A stretch of 64,000 nucleotides of DNA from Acinetobacter geminorum (lineage in GTDB: Bacteria; Pseudomonadota; Gammaproteobacteria; Pseudomonadales; Moraxellaceae): positions 1 through 64,000 of the forward strand of contig NZ_JABELE010000013.1 of the NCBI RefSeq assembly GCF_013009345.1, in the 5' to 3' direction. Shown here in pieces: positions 10,006-18,482 of the stretch (the first letter of the stretch is position 1; every line of letters starts with the position of its first letter). Position numbers and translations under genes: made by a program. Under the pieces are notes generated by a model. It did not search any database and had not been told where the DNA came from. It saw only the letters and a program-made list of their open reading frames with translations.

Positions 10006-10638
10006 TTATAAATTGCGCAAATTTTCTATATGTGTAGATAAAGCATCAATATCATCAGTTTGAAGATATTCACGTATTTTCAAAATTTGCTTCTCATCTA
10101 AACCATAAAGTTTTAAAGCAAGTAGTTTGTCGATTTGTTCTTGAGGAAAGCGATATTTAATAATTTTTGCAGGCACGCCACCTACAATTGCATAGGGAGG
10201 AACATCTTTAGTTACCACGGCTCCAGTGGCGACCACTGCGCCTTCACCTAGTTTGACACCTTGCATAATCATGGCACGGCTACCAACCCAGCAGCCATCA
10301 GCAATAATAGTATCGCCAGCCGCCAAAAAATTACGAGTATCAAAAGGAAAAGTTGAAATCCAGTCGGGTCTATGAAGCTGATTACCACCCATCATGATTA
10401 CACACTCAGCGCCAAAACAAACAAAATTGCCAATATAAAGTTGGTCAATTGGTTTTTCTGGCGTTGAAGCTTTGTCATGTAAATAACGGACTACACAACG
10501 TTCAAAGCCTTGATCCCAATAAGCTGAATAATAAGAATAATTTCCTTTAATATGGATATTTGGATTTTTCACAGTTTTGGAAATAAACTCAAATTCACAC
10601 CAATGACGAACAGGAGTGTTAATTAAAGGAGTATCCAT
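10006..10638 (-). CDS. CatB/Vat-like hexapeptide-repeat O-acetyltransferase
   Basis: 210 residues with left-handed beta-helix hexapeptide repeats (GDTIIADGCWVGSRAMIMQGVKLGEGAVVATGAVVTKDV, about residues 107-148) followed by PPYAIVGGVPAKIIKYRF. The HRPDWISTFPF segment with an upstream GGNQLH is typical of type B chloramphenicol and virginiamycin acetyltransferases, which transfer acetyl from acetyl-CoA to a hydroxyl group. It is isolated from any mobile element and looks like a resident chromosomal copy; actual antibiotic resistance cannot be assumed. Confidence 0.85.
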   Translation of the reverse strand: MDTPLINTPVRHWCEFEFISKTVKNPNIHIKGNYSYYSAYWDQGFERCVVRYLHDKASTPEKPIDQLYIGNFVCFGAECVIMMGGNQLHRPDWISTFPFDTRNFLAAGDTIIADGCWVGSRAMIMQGVKLGEGAVVATGAVVTKDVPPYAIVGGVPAKIIKYRFPQEQIDKLLALKLYGLDEKQILKIREYLQTDDIDALSTHIENLRNL

Positions 10639-10674
10639 AAGTATTTTTCCAAAAAGTATATCAACGCTTGAACT

Positions 10675-10697
10675 AAAAAACCCCTCTTTAAGAGGGG
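10675..10697 (-). terminator. Terminator of greA
   Basis: CCCCTCTT-TA-AGAGGGG hairpin, followed on the minus strand by six T, immediately after the greA stop. Confidence 0.9.
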
Positions 10698-10713
10698 CTG
10701 TTTGTACATTATC

Positions 10714-11190
10714 TTAGAGATATTCTACACTTACAATTTCATATTCCACTTCGCCTTGAGGAGTAACGATTTTTACTTCATCACCTTCACTCTTGCTCAA
10801 AAGGCCACGTGCGATTGGTGAGTTCACTGAGATTTTATTGATTTTAAAGTCAGCTTCATCATCACCAACAATTTTATAAGTCTTGCGTTCTTCAGTATCA
10901 AGGTTTTCAATCGTTACCGTAACACCGAATACAACACGACCGTTTTGTTCTAAGTCTTTAACATCGATGACTTGTGAAGCACCCAATTTTCCTTCGATAT
11001 CTTGGATGCGTCCTTCACAGAAACCTTGCTGTTCACGAGCAGCATGGTATTCTGCATTTTCTTTTAAGTCCCCATGTTCACGTGCTTCAGCAATTGCTTG
11101 AGTAATACGTGGACGTTCAACAGATTTCAGATGTTGTAATTCTTTCTCTAAGGCGATTTTACCTTCAGGGGTCATTGGATAACGTTGCAT
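10714..11190 (-). CDS. greA: Transcription elongation factor GreA
   Basis: 158 residues, the normal length. GreA inserts its coiled-coil hairpin into the RNA polymerase secondary channel and stimulates cleavage of backtracked RNA. The N-terminal coiled coil carries the acidic tip signature (EHGDLKENAEYHAARE, residues about 38-53), and the C-terminal FKBP-like domain contains NSPIARGLL. Start supported by GAGGGA. It follows carB after a separate terminator, so it can be expressed alone. This is the only intact Gre factor in the window, because greB at 50.5 kb is truncated. Confidence 0.98.
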   Translation of the reverse strand: MQRYPMTPEGKIALEKELQHLKSVERPRITQAIAEAREHGDLKENAEYHAAREQQGFCEGRIQDIEGKLGASQVIDVKDLEQNGRVVFGVTVTIENLDTEERKTYKIVGDDEADFKINKISVNSPIARGLLSKSEGDEVKIVTPQGEVEYEIVSVEYL

Positions 11191-11234
11191 TTCGGTCCCT
11201 CTTAAGTTGAGAAAACACAGTTAAAAAAATGAAA

Positions 11235-11262
11235 AAATCCCGCCACCGATAAGGTGACGGGA
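11235..11262 (-). terminator. Terminator of carB
   Basis: CCCG-C-CACC/GGTG-A-CGGG hairpin at about 11240-11261 with a T run on the minus strand, between carB and greA. Confidence 0.85.
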
Positions 11263-11278
11263 CTTATCGGTAAAAAAA

Positions 11279-14200
11279 TTAACCTACAGTTAAATCTTGC
11301 AAGCGGTATACATCCATTGGCAATTTCACAGCAAAGGCTTGGCAAACAGCTTCTGCGCCATTGATAGTCGTTGTGTAATACACTTTGCCTTGTAGGGCAG
11401 CACGACGAATCATTGCAGAGTCATATTGAGCCTGTTTACCTTCAGTGGTATTGACAATAAGGTGTATTTCACCATTTTTCAAGCGGTCAACAATATGTGG
11501 ACGACCTTCAGTAACTTTATTTACAGATTCGCATTCTAAACCTGCTTCTTTAAGCACTTGGTAAGTACCACCTGTTGCAACAAGCTTGAAGCCATATTCA
11601 ACTAATTTCTTAGCGATATCAGCGATGTATTTCTTGTCAGATTCACGTACTGATAAGAAAGCATGTTTTACTTCGCCTTCAGTTGGTAAACCAGGTAAGC
11701 GTTCATTCGAGCCTAAAACAGCTTTATAGAATGCTTCACCAAATGTTTTACCTACGCCCATCACTTCACCTGTAGATTTCATCTCAGGTCCAAGCATAGG
11801 GTCTACGCCTTGGAATTTAGCGAATGGGAAAACGGCTTCCTTCACAGCAAAGTGAGTTGGAATGATTTCTTTAGTAAATCCTTGAGACTCAAGAGATTGA
11901 CCTGCCATACAACGCGCAGCAACTTTCGCTAAAGAATCACCAATACACTTAGATACGAATGGAACTGTACGTGAAGCACGTGGGTTAACTTCTAGAACGT
12001 AAATATCGTCACCTTTTACAGCGAACTGAACGTTCATCAAGCCAACAACGCCAAGTTCTTTTGCCATCGCAATCGTTTGACGACGCATTTCATCCTGAAT
12101 TTCTTTTGATAAAGAATAAGGAGGAATTGAACATGCAGAGTCACCTGAGTGAATACCAGCTTGTTCGATATGCTGCATGATACCGCCGATCACAACGTCT
12201 TTACCGTCAGATACACAGTCAACATCAACTTCAGTTGCATCATCTAGGAAACGGTCAAGAAGAACAGGGGCTTCATTAGATGCTTGAACTGCTTCACGAA
12301 GGTAACGTTTAAGTTCTTCTTCGTTATATACGATTTCCATTGCACGACCACCTAATACATAAGATGGGCGAACAACAAGCGGATAACCTACTTTTGCAGC
12401 TTCAGAGATACCTTCTTCAGCAGATTTTACAATGCTGTTGTTTGGTTGACGAAGCTGTAAACGTTGGATCATTTGTTGGAAACGTTCACGGTCTTCAGCA
12501 CGGTCAATCGCATCTGGTGATGTACCGATAATTGGAGTACCTGCTTCTTCTAAAGCACGTGCCAATTTAAGTGGAGTTTGGCCACCATACTGTACGATTA
12601 CGCCTTTAGGCTTCTCTGTACGTACGATTTCAAGTACATCTTCAAGTGTTACGGGCTCGAAGTATAGACGGTCAGATGTGTCATAGTCGGTAGAAACAGT
12701 TTCAGGGTTACAGTTCACCATGATTGTTTCGTAACCGTCTTCACGCATAGCTAATGCAGCGTGTACACAGCAGTAGTCAAATTCGATACCTTGACCAATA
12801 CGGTTTGGACCACCACCAATCACCATGATCTTGTCACGGTTAGATGGGTTTGCTTCACATTCTTCATCGTAAGTTGAATACATGTATGCAGTACCAGATT
12901 CAAACTCTGCTGCACATGTATCAACGCGTTTGTAAACTGGATAAACACCCAAGTTCCAACGTTGTTTACGGAATTGCTTTTGTGAAATGCCCATAAGGTG
13001 AGCAATACGAAGGTCTGATAAACCTTTGCGCTTGAACGAACGGATGTTGTCAGCGTTTAAGTCACCAAAACCTAAAGTTTTCACTTGAGCTTCAGTTTTA
13101 ACGATATCTTGAATTTGGATAAGGAACCAGCGGTCAATCTTAGTCGCTTCAAAAACTTCATCTAAAGAGAAACCGTGACGGAAAGCGTCAGCTACGTACC
13201 AGATACGCTCAGGACCCGGAACTTTAAGCTCTTTTAAAATAGTTTCTTTTGCATTTGCTGCACCAGCTTCGATTTTTTCATCAAAACCGCTTACACCAAC
13301 TTCAAGACCACGTAATGCTTTTTGTACAGATTCTTGGAAGTTACGGCCAATAGCCATCACTTCACCAACAGATTTCATCTGAGTAGTAAGAACTGGTTCA
13401 GCTTGCGGGAATTTCTCGAAGTTAAAACGAGGAATCTTCGTTACAACATAGTCAATAGATGGTTCGAAGCTTGCAGGAGTCACGCCACCAGTGATGTCAT
13501 TTTTCAATTCATCAAGGGTATAACCAACAGCAAGTTTTGCTGCGATTTTAGCAATCGGGAAACCTGTTGCCTTAGAAGCAAGCGCAGATGAACGAGATAC
13601 ACGAGGGTTCATCTCGATAACAACCATACGGCCGTCTTTCGGGTTAATACCGAACTGAACGTTAGAACCGCCTGTCTCAACACCAATTTCACGAAGAACT
13701 GCAACCGAAGCGTTACGCATCAATTGGTATTCTTTGTCAGTTAATGTTTGAGCTGGTGCTACAGTGATTGAGTCACCAGTGTGTACGCCCATTGGGTCAA
13801 AGTTTTCGATCGCACATACGATAATACAGTTGTCGTTTTTGTCACGAACAACTTCCATTTCATATTCTTTCCAACCAATTAAAGATTCATCAATCAATAG
13901 CTGGTGAGTAGGAGAGAGGTCAAAACCACGTTCACAAATCTCAAGGAATTCTTCGCGGTTATATGCGATACCACCACCCGAGCCACCCATTGTGAATGAT
14001 GGACGGATAATTACCGGGAAACCAAAGCGTGACTGGATTTCTAAAGCTTCTTCCATTGTTTCAGCAATGGCAGCTTTTGGACATTCCAAGCCAATTTTAC
14101 GCATAGCGATATCGAAGAGTTTACGGTCTTCCGCTTTCTCAATTGCGTCTTTAGTTGCACCAATTAATTCAACATTATATTTTTCAAGAACGCCGTGTTC

Positions 14201-14509
14201 ATCAAGTGCAAGAGCACAGTTCAACGCAGTTTGGCCACCCATAGTTGGCAATACTGCATCTGGACGTTCTTTTTCAATAATCTGTGCAACTGTTTGCCAA
14301 GTAATTGGCTCAATATAAGTTGCATCAGCCATTGAAGGGTCTGTCATAATGGTTGCTGGGTTAGAGTTAACCAAAATAACACGGTAGCCTTCTTCACGAA
14401 GCGCTTTACACGCTTGAGCACCTGAGTAGTCAAACTCACATGCCTGACCAATCACAATCGGGCCAGCACCAATAATTAAGATGCTTTTAATATCCGTACG
14501 TTTAGGCAT
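11279..14509 (-). CDS. carB: Carbamoyl-phosphate synthase large subunit
   Basis: 1076 residues, full length. It makes carbamoyl phosphate from bicarbonate, ammonia delivered by CarA and two ATP, feeding both pyrimidine and arginine synthesis. Two homologous ATP-grasp halves are visible (IIGAGPIVIGQACEFDYSG near residue 11; VIGGGPNRIGQGIEFDYC near 560), each followed by glycine-rich ATP-binding segments, then a C-terminal MGS-like allosteric domain (about 940-1076) where UMP and ornithine act in enterics. Start ATG 14509 has AAGGAG. It lies 14 bp after carA and is co-transcribed with it. Confidence 0.98.
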   Translation of the reverse strand: MPKRTDIKSILIIGAGPIVIGQACEFDYSGAQACKALREEGYRVILVNSNPATIMTDPSMADATYIEPITWQTVAQIIEKERPDAVLPTMGGQTALNCALALDEHGVLEKYNVELIGATKDAIEKAEDRKLFDIAMRKIGLECPKAAIAETMEEALEIQSRFGFPVIIRPSFTMGGSGGGIAYNREEFLEICERGFDLSPTHQLLIDESLIGWKEYEMEVVRDKNDNCIIVCAIENFDPMGVHTGDSITVAPAQTLTDKEYQLMRNASVAVLREIGVETGGSNVQFGINPKDGRMVVIEMNPRVSRSSALASKATGFPIAKIAAKLAVGYTLDELKNDITGGVTPASFEPSIDYVVTKIPRFNFEKFPQAEPVLTTQMKSVGEVMAIGRNFQESVQKALRGLEVGVSGFDEKIEAGAANAKETILKELKVPGPERIWYVADAFRHGFSLDEVFEATKIDRWFLIQIQDIVKTEAQVKTLGFGDLNADNIRSFKRKGLSDLRIAHLMGISQKQFRKQRWNLGVYPVYKRVDTCAAEFESGTAYMYSTYDEECEANPSNRDKIMVIGGGPNRIGQGIEFDYCCVHAALAMREDGYETIMVNCNPETVSTDYDTSDRLYFEPVTLEDVLEIVRTEKPKGVIVQYGGQTPLKLARALEEAGTPIIGTSPDAIDRAEDRERFQQMIQRLQLRQPNNSIVKSAEEGISEAAKVGYPLVVRPSYVLGGRAMEIVYNEEELKRYLREAVQASNEAPVLLDRFLDDATEVDVDCVSDGKDVVIGGIMQHIEQAGIHSGDSACSIPPYSLSKEIQDEMRRQTIAMAKELGVVGLMNVQFAVKGDDIYVLEVNPRASRTVPFVSKCIGDSLAKVAARCMAGQSLESQGFTKEIIPTHFAVKEAVFPFAKFQGVDPMLGPEMKSTGEVMGVGKTFGEAFYKAVLGSNERLPGLPTEGEVKHAFLSVRESDKKYIADIAKKLVEYGFKLVATGGTYQVLKEAGLECESVNKVTEGRPHIVDRLKNGEIHLIVNTTEGKQAQYDSAMIRRAALQGKVYYTTTINGAEAVCQAFAVKLPMDVYRLQDLTVG

Positions 14510-14523
14510 TATTCGCTCCTTAA

Positions 14524-15663
14524 TTACTGTTTAGATGCTTCGATAAGTTCGATGAAGTGATCGAACAATGGGGCACAATCATGTGGACCTGGGCTTGCTT
14601 CAGGATGACCTTGGAAGCTGAAAGCTGGTTTGTCTGTACGATGAATCCCTTGTAAGGTGCCATCGAACAATGATTTATGCGTTGCTTTTAAGTTAGCTGG
14701 TAAAGTTTCAGCATCTACAGCGAAACCATGGTTTTGTGAAGTAATCATCACTGTACCATCTTCAAGATTTTGTACAGGGTGGTTAGCACCGTGGTGACCA
14801 TGGTTCATTTTTACAGTTTTTGCACCAGAAGCGAGTGCCAAGATTTGGTGGCCTAAGCAGATACCAAATACAGGTAATGTTGTGGTTTCAACAATAGTTT
14901 TTACAGCTTCGATTGCATAATCACAAGCAGCTGGATCGCCAGGGCCATTTGAAAGGAATACGCCATCCGGATTAAGTGCCAATACTTTTTCAGCCGGAGT
15001 TTCTGCAGGTACAACGGTTAATTTGCAACCGCGGTCTGCAAGCATACGCAAGATGTTGGTTTTGACACCGTAATCGTATGCAACTACATGATATTTTAAT
15101 TCAGGTTGAGAGAAGCCTTGGCCTAGAGTCCATGAACCTTCAGACCATTCAAAACCAGTTGGATCGCAACATTCTTTTGCAAGGTCTAAACCGTTTAAGC
15201 CACCAAAAGCGCGAGCTTTGGCAATTGCTTCTTCTTCAGTAATATTTTCGCCAGCAAGGATGCAACCATTTTGTGCACCTTTGTCACGCAAAATACGTGT
15301 TAATTTACGTGTATCAATATCCGCGATTGCAACAACATTGTGCGCTTGCAGATATTCACTCAATGACTGTTCAGCACGGAAGTTGCTGTGTAGTAGTGGA
15401 AGGTCACGAATAATTAAACCATTCGCCCATACTTTATGGATACGACCAGATTCAACGTCTTCCGCGTTGCAGCCAGTGTTTCCAATATGTGGGTAAGTTA
15501 ATGTCACAATTTGTTGTGCATAACTTGGGTCAGTCAAAATTTCTTGATAGCCTGTCATGGCTGTGTTAAAAACGACTTCTCCAGTCGTACTTCCCGTTGC
15601 GCCGATTGACGTTCCTTTAAAGATCGTTCCATCTGCGAGGGCTAAAATGGCGGGGGTGCTCAA
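14524..15663 (-). CDS. carA: Carbamoyl-phosphate synthase small subunit (glutamine amidotransferase)
   Basis: 379 residues when started at the TTG at 15663 (STPAILALADGT follows). AGGAG sits 7 bp upstream; a longer in-frame ATG at 15708 has no such site and would run through the leader hairpins. CarA hydrolyses glutamine and channels ammonia to CarB. The class I amidotransferase site is visible as GICLGHQI (nucleophilic Cys near residue 265) and the HPEASPGP His/Glu near the C-terminus. The TTG start overlaps the stop codon of a 25-codon leader peptide, which implies translational coupling. Confidence 0.97.
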   Translation of the reverse strand: MSTPAILALADGTIFKGTSIGATGSTTGEVVFNTAMTGYQEILTDPSYAQQIVTLTYPHIGNTGCNAEDVESGRIHKVWANGLIIRDLPLLHSNFRAEQSLSEYLQAHNVVAIADIDTRKLTRILRDKGAQNGCILAGENITEEEAIAKARAFGGLNGLDLAKECCDPTGFEWSEGSWTLGQGFSQPELKYHVVAYDYGVKTNILRMLADRGCKLTVVPAETPAEKVLALNPDGVFLSNGPGDPAACDYAIEAVKTIVETTTLPVFGICLGHQILALASGAKTVKMNHGHHGANHPVQNLEDGTVMITSQNHGFAVDAETLPANLKATHKSLFDGTLQGIHRTDKPAFSFQGHPEASPGPHDCAPLFDHFIELIEASKQ

Positions 15664-15737
15664 ACCAAAGCTCCTGAATTTCGGCTGTAAAAAAGCGAGG
15701 AGACCCAAAAAAGATAGGCGATGTTGTGATAAAACAT
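15660..15737 (-). CDS. Putative carAB leader peptide (25 codons)
   Basis: A short frame on the minus strand from ATG 15737 to TGA 15660, preceded by a strong AGGGAGGGG ribosome site. It begins MFYHNIAYLFW, has many U-rich codons for Phe, Tyr and Leu, and runs through both T6 tracts of the leader. Its TGA overlaps the carA TTG by 2 bases. Position and composition match leader peptides of pyrimidine attenuators such as pyrBI of E. coli, where ribosome position decides whether the terminator forms. The attenuation role is inference from layout. Confidence 0.65.
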   Translation of the reverse strand: MFYHNIAYLFWVSSLFYSRNSGALV

Positions 15738-15763
15738 GCCCCTCCCTATCGGTCTGCTCGCTT
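15689..15763 (-). promoter_or_regulatory. Putative transcription attenuator in the carA leader
   Basis: On the minus strand GATAGG (15750-15745) pairs with CCTATC (15718-15713) around an inner ATGTT/AACAT, followed by TTTTTT (15712-15707). An outer stem AAGCGAG plus AGACC (15763-15751) pairs with GGTCT and CTCGCTT (15705-15693), ending in a second T6 (15694-15689). Both hairpins lie between the carA promoter and the carA start, where a terminator serves no purpose except regulation. Likely UTP-sensitive attenuation. Confidence 0.65.
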
Positions 15764-15778
15764 GTAACTTAACAGCGC

Positions 15779-15807
15779 ATTATACGCATGGAACCTCAAA
15801 AAGTCTA
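15779..15807 (-). promoter_or_regulatory. carA promoter (sigma-70 type)
   Basis: Minus strand: perfect -10 TATAAT (15784-15779), 17-bp spacer, -35 TAGACT (15807-15802). The predicted start near 15772 gives a leader of about 110 nt that contains the attenuator-like hairpins. Confidence 0.8.
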
Positions 15808-15975
15808 TTTATTTTCTGCTAAAAAACATAATTCATTGCTTGATTTTTACAAAAAAATTATGCGCTCATCCGAATCAGTTACTTTTAATAAATTGTCTAA
15901 CAATTTGCTGGCTGAATTTTTAGAACTGGATTTATTGTATTGCTAGTTAAAAAATAAACAATATGAGGAAATAGT

Positions 15976-16563
15976 ATGAGTAATGATCAAGTTTCAAAAG
16001 ATGTGAGCGAGAAAGCTCAAGCAGTCGTTGATTCAGTAAAAGCTGAGGTGAATGAAGTGAAAGAAACCGTAGCTGCTACTACAACTAAAGCAAAAAGAAC
16101 AGTAACTGCTAAAACTGCGCAAGTAAAAGAAAGTGTTGCAGAGAAAACTGAGCAGATTAAAGAAGTTGCTACAGAAGCAAAAACTCAAGTGAAAGAAGCT
16201 ATCACTGAAACTCAAGAGCAGGTCAAAGAGGTTTTAAGTGAAACTCAAGAAAAAATTGAAGCTGAAACTCATGAGTTAAACAAGAATATTCAAAATCAAT
16301 TTATTCAAATTAAACAAGATATTTTACAACGTCTTGATGTGATTAAAGCTCAGTTTAGCACTTCACAAGAAGGACTATCTGAACTTAAAAATGCTTTGAA
16401 AGCAGAAATTAATGCACTTATTGAAGATTTGACGAAAGTAAGTAAAGAACTTAAAGGTGATATTAGCCAGATTTCTTTGAAGCACAAAGATTCTTTAAGT
16501 GAAAGCATTAAACGTACTAAAAACAATGCAGTCGAAGCATGGAATAAAGCACGAGATAACTAA
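15976..16563 (+). CDS. Lys/Glu/Thr-rich coiled-coil protein, unknown function
   Basis: 195 residues, almost entirely helical. Residues 1-95 consist of repeated 11-residue-like segments rich in Lys, Glu, Thr and Ala (VKETVAATTTKAKRTV, VKESVAEKTEQIKEV, VKEAITETQEQVKEV), resembling LEA-type or apolipoprotein-like amphipathic helices; a second helical part follows. No Cys, no signal peptide, no membrane segment. Start supported by GAGGAA. LEA-like proteins often act in desiccation or stress tolerance, which would suit Acinetobacter, but this is speculative. Confidence 0.8.
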   Translation: MSNDQVSKDVSEKAQAVVDSVKAEVNEVKETVAATTTKAKRTVTAKTAQVKESVAEKTEQIKEVATEAKTQVKEAITETQEQVKEVLSETQEKIEAETHELNKNIQNQFIQIKQDILQRLDVIKAQFSTSQEGLSELKNALKAEINALIEDLTKVSKELKGDISQISLKHKDSLSESIKRTKNNAVEAWNKARDN

Positions 16564-16587
16564 TGATCTTAGCTTTTACCCAGCTAT

Positions 16588-16618
16588 AAAAAAGCGAGAA
16601 TTAATTTCTCGCTTTTTT
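16588..16618. terminator. Bidirectional terminator
   Basis: AAAAAAGCGAGAA/TTTCTCGCTTTTTT palindrome between convergent genes (coiled-coil protein and DOMON-like protein), with T runs on both strands. Confidence 0.9.
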
Positions 16619-16622
16619 ATTT

Positions 16623-17159
16623 TTAAAACTGATGTAACCAGTCACGCTTATTATGGAAATCTGCACTTTTTCCACTATGCTGCATTGCATAGTACTGCAT
16701 ACCTTCTTTGGTTTTTAAAACTGCAGTTAAACCTAAATAAAGGTTTGCCCATTTCAAACGTTGCTGTTGCATAAATTGTCCCAAATCAAGACTAACATTT
16801 AAGCCATAATGAGTACGCTTGAGATGGTTCAGTTCGATATCGTAAGCAGCAAGGGGAGGCATACTTTCTGGATAGCGATATTCTTCAAACTGATAAGACT
16901 GCCATGCTTGAGAAGGGGAAAGGTTAATTTCCCGATAATAATCTTCATCATGCACGCCAACAAAAATTTCGAAACAAGTTTCTTCCCACAAAAAATCCTG
17001 ACGAGGATTAGCCGTGACTTCTTGGGGCCAGACAATGAGTTGATTTGGATCACGAATCCAAAAACCGACATTTAAAGTGTGCGGTGCTTGCTGTTCAATT
17101 GCGCCAACAACAGAAACAGCATGAAAACGATCAAAAGCTGAAAGTTCGTAACTTGCCAT
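16623..17159 (-). CDS. DOMON-like domain protein
   Basis: 178 residues with the pattern of DOMON-like/carbohydrate-binding-type beta sandwiches: ETCFEIFVGVHDEDYYREINLSPSQAWQSYQF in the centre and GLNVSLDLGQF near the C-terminus. No signal peptide is evident, so it is probably cytoplasmic. It starts 16 bp after yhbY and is probably co-transcribed with it. Ligand unknown. Assignment is from motif memory. Confidence 0.7.
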   Translation of the reverse strand: MASYELSAFDRFHAVSVVGAIEQQAPHTLNVGFWIRDPNQLIVWPQEVTANPRQDFLWEETCFEIFVGVHDEDYYREINLSPSQAWQSYQFEEYRYPESMPPLAAYDIELNHLKRTHYGLNVSLDLGQFMQQQRLKWANLYLGLTAVLKTKEGMQYYAMQHSGKSADFHNKRDWLHQF

Positions 17160-17175
17160 AGTTTGTCAAATCAAA

Positions 17176-17499
17176 TTAGTTTGCTAAATGAGCGTGGCGA
17201 ACAAGATTAGACAAATGCTGATTTTGCTTAGCTGCTTTTTTGTAAAGTAAAACAATTTTACCAATTTTTTGCACAGCTTCTGCGCCAGTGGCTTCTACAA
17301 TTGCATCAATTACAGCAGTACGTGCTTCACGGTCTTCACCAGCAACTTTAACTTTGATAAGTTCGTGGTCGTTTAAAGCACGAAGAGTTTCTTCGATAAC
17401 AGCATCTGTTAAGCCTTGTCCACCAATCATGACAACCGGATTAAGCACATGACCAATTTGACGTAAACGTTTACGTTCATGGATAGATAAAGCGGCCAT
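17176..17499 (-). CDS. yhbY: Ribosome assembly RNA-binding protein YhbY (CRS1-YhbY domain)
   Basis: 107 residues, the usual size. Starts LSIHERKRLRQIGHVLNPVVMIGGQGLTDAVIEE and contains the GKIVLLYKKA strand; the GxxG-type loop (IGGQGLT) is the RNA-contacting motif of the KH-like CRS1-YhbY fold. It associates with pre-50S subunits in E. coli. Divergent from rlmE, as in enteric bacteria. Confidence 0.95.
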   Translation of the reverse strand: MAALSIHERKRLRQIGHVLNPVVMIGGQGLTDAVIEETLRALNDHELIKVKVAGEDREARTAVIDAIVEATGAEAVQKIGKIVLLYKKAAKQNQHLSNLVRHAHLAN

Positions 17500-17698
17500 T
17501 AAAAATACCTGATTTTAAAAACGACTTAGTATAGCAAAAAACTTAAATTCAGATGTACGAAAAACTGTATAAATAATCGATCAACATTATTGAAAAAAAA
17601 CTGTAAAACTTAGTGAGATTACGCTACATCCGTACTGTAATGAGAGTAATTTTCACGTACAATGAACGATCAGAAGTTTTTTTGATATTTAGTGAGTT

Positions 17699-18349
17699 AT
17701 GGCAACACGCATTACAAACCAGAAATTGTCGAAAAGCAGTCGTGCGTGGATGAGGGAACATCTAGACGATCCTTTTGTAAAAAAAGCACAAAAGGAAGGA
17801 TATCGTGCGCGAGCAGCATATAAACTTCTTGAAATCCAAGAAAAATATAAGTTGATCAAGCCAGGCATGACGGTAGTCGATTTGGGTGCAGCTCCTGGTA
17901 GCTGGTCTCAAATTGCTGGAAAACTTGTGGGTAGCAAAGGTTTAGTGATTGCTTCCGATATTTTGCCCATGGATGCTTTGCCTGATGTCACTTTCTTACA
18001 AGGCGACTTTAGAGAAGAAGCTGTATTTGAAAAATTGTTAAATATTTTAAATGGGCGACAAGTAGACATTGTAATTTCTGATATGGCCCCCAATACATCA
18101 GGTAATAGGGCTGTTGATCAACCTAGACAGATTTACTTATGTGAACTCGCTTTAGATTTTGCTCAAAAGGTTCTTGGTCCTAATGGACAGTTTGTGGTTA
18201 AAGTGTTCCAAGGCGCAGGATTTGATGAGTTTCGTAAACAAGTGGTTGATAGTTTTGATGTGTTAAAGACAGCAAAACCAGCAGCTTCTCGGGCACGCTC
18301 TAAAGAAGTTTTTTTGGTTGGACAAGGGCGTAAGAAAGCATTGCAATAA
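17699..18349 (+). CDS. rlmE: 23S rRNA U2552 2'-O-methyltransferase RlmE (FtsJ/RrmJ)
   Basis: 216 residues, full length. SAM-binding motif I VVDLGAAPGSWSQIA (near residue 60), ISDMAPNTSGN with the catalytic Asp (near 125), FVVKVFQGAGF with the catalytic Lys (near 165), and SRARSKEVFLVG with the catalytic Glu (near 200): the K-D-K-E set of the family. It methylates the ribosomal A-loop at a late assembly step. Upstream of ftsH, the conserved gammaproteobacterial order. Confidence 0.97.
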   Translation: MATRITNQKLSKSSRAWMREHLDDPFVKKAQKEGYRARAAYKLLEIQEKYKLIKPGMTVVDLGAAPGSWSQIAGKLVGSKGLVIASDILPMDALPDVTFLQGDFREEAVFEKLLNILNGRQVDIVISDMAPNTSGNRAVDQPRQIYLCELALDFAQKVLGPNGQFVVKVFQGAGFDEFRKQVVDSFDVLKTAKPAASRARSKEVFLVGQGRKKALQ

Positions 18350-18482
18350 AGTTTACTTGCCAAGCTCCTAAAAATTGTGCATTTTGTACTTTTAGGTTAT
18401 CCGCAAGCAATACAGTTGCTGTTTTTATGACGATCAGCCAAGATTGGGCATGATCAAATTAGATCGATATGGGAATAAAGCT

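Noticed and set aside
10006..10638. Acquired chloramphenicol resistance gene
   Set aside because: The protein is CatB-like, but the locus has no integron, IS or cassette end and sits among core genes; a resident acetyltransferase is more likely.
18350..18482. Terminator between rlmE and ftsH
   Set aside because: A CCTAAAA/TTTTAGG stem is present near 18367-18396, but no T run follows, so it is probably not a terminator.
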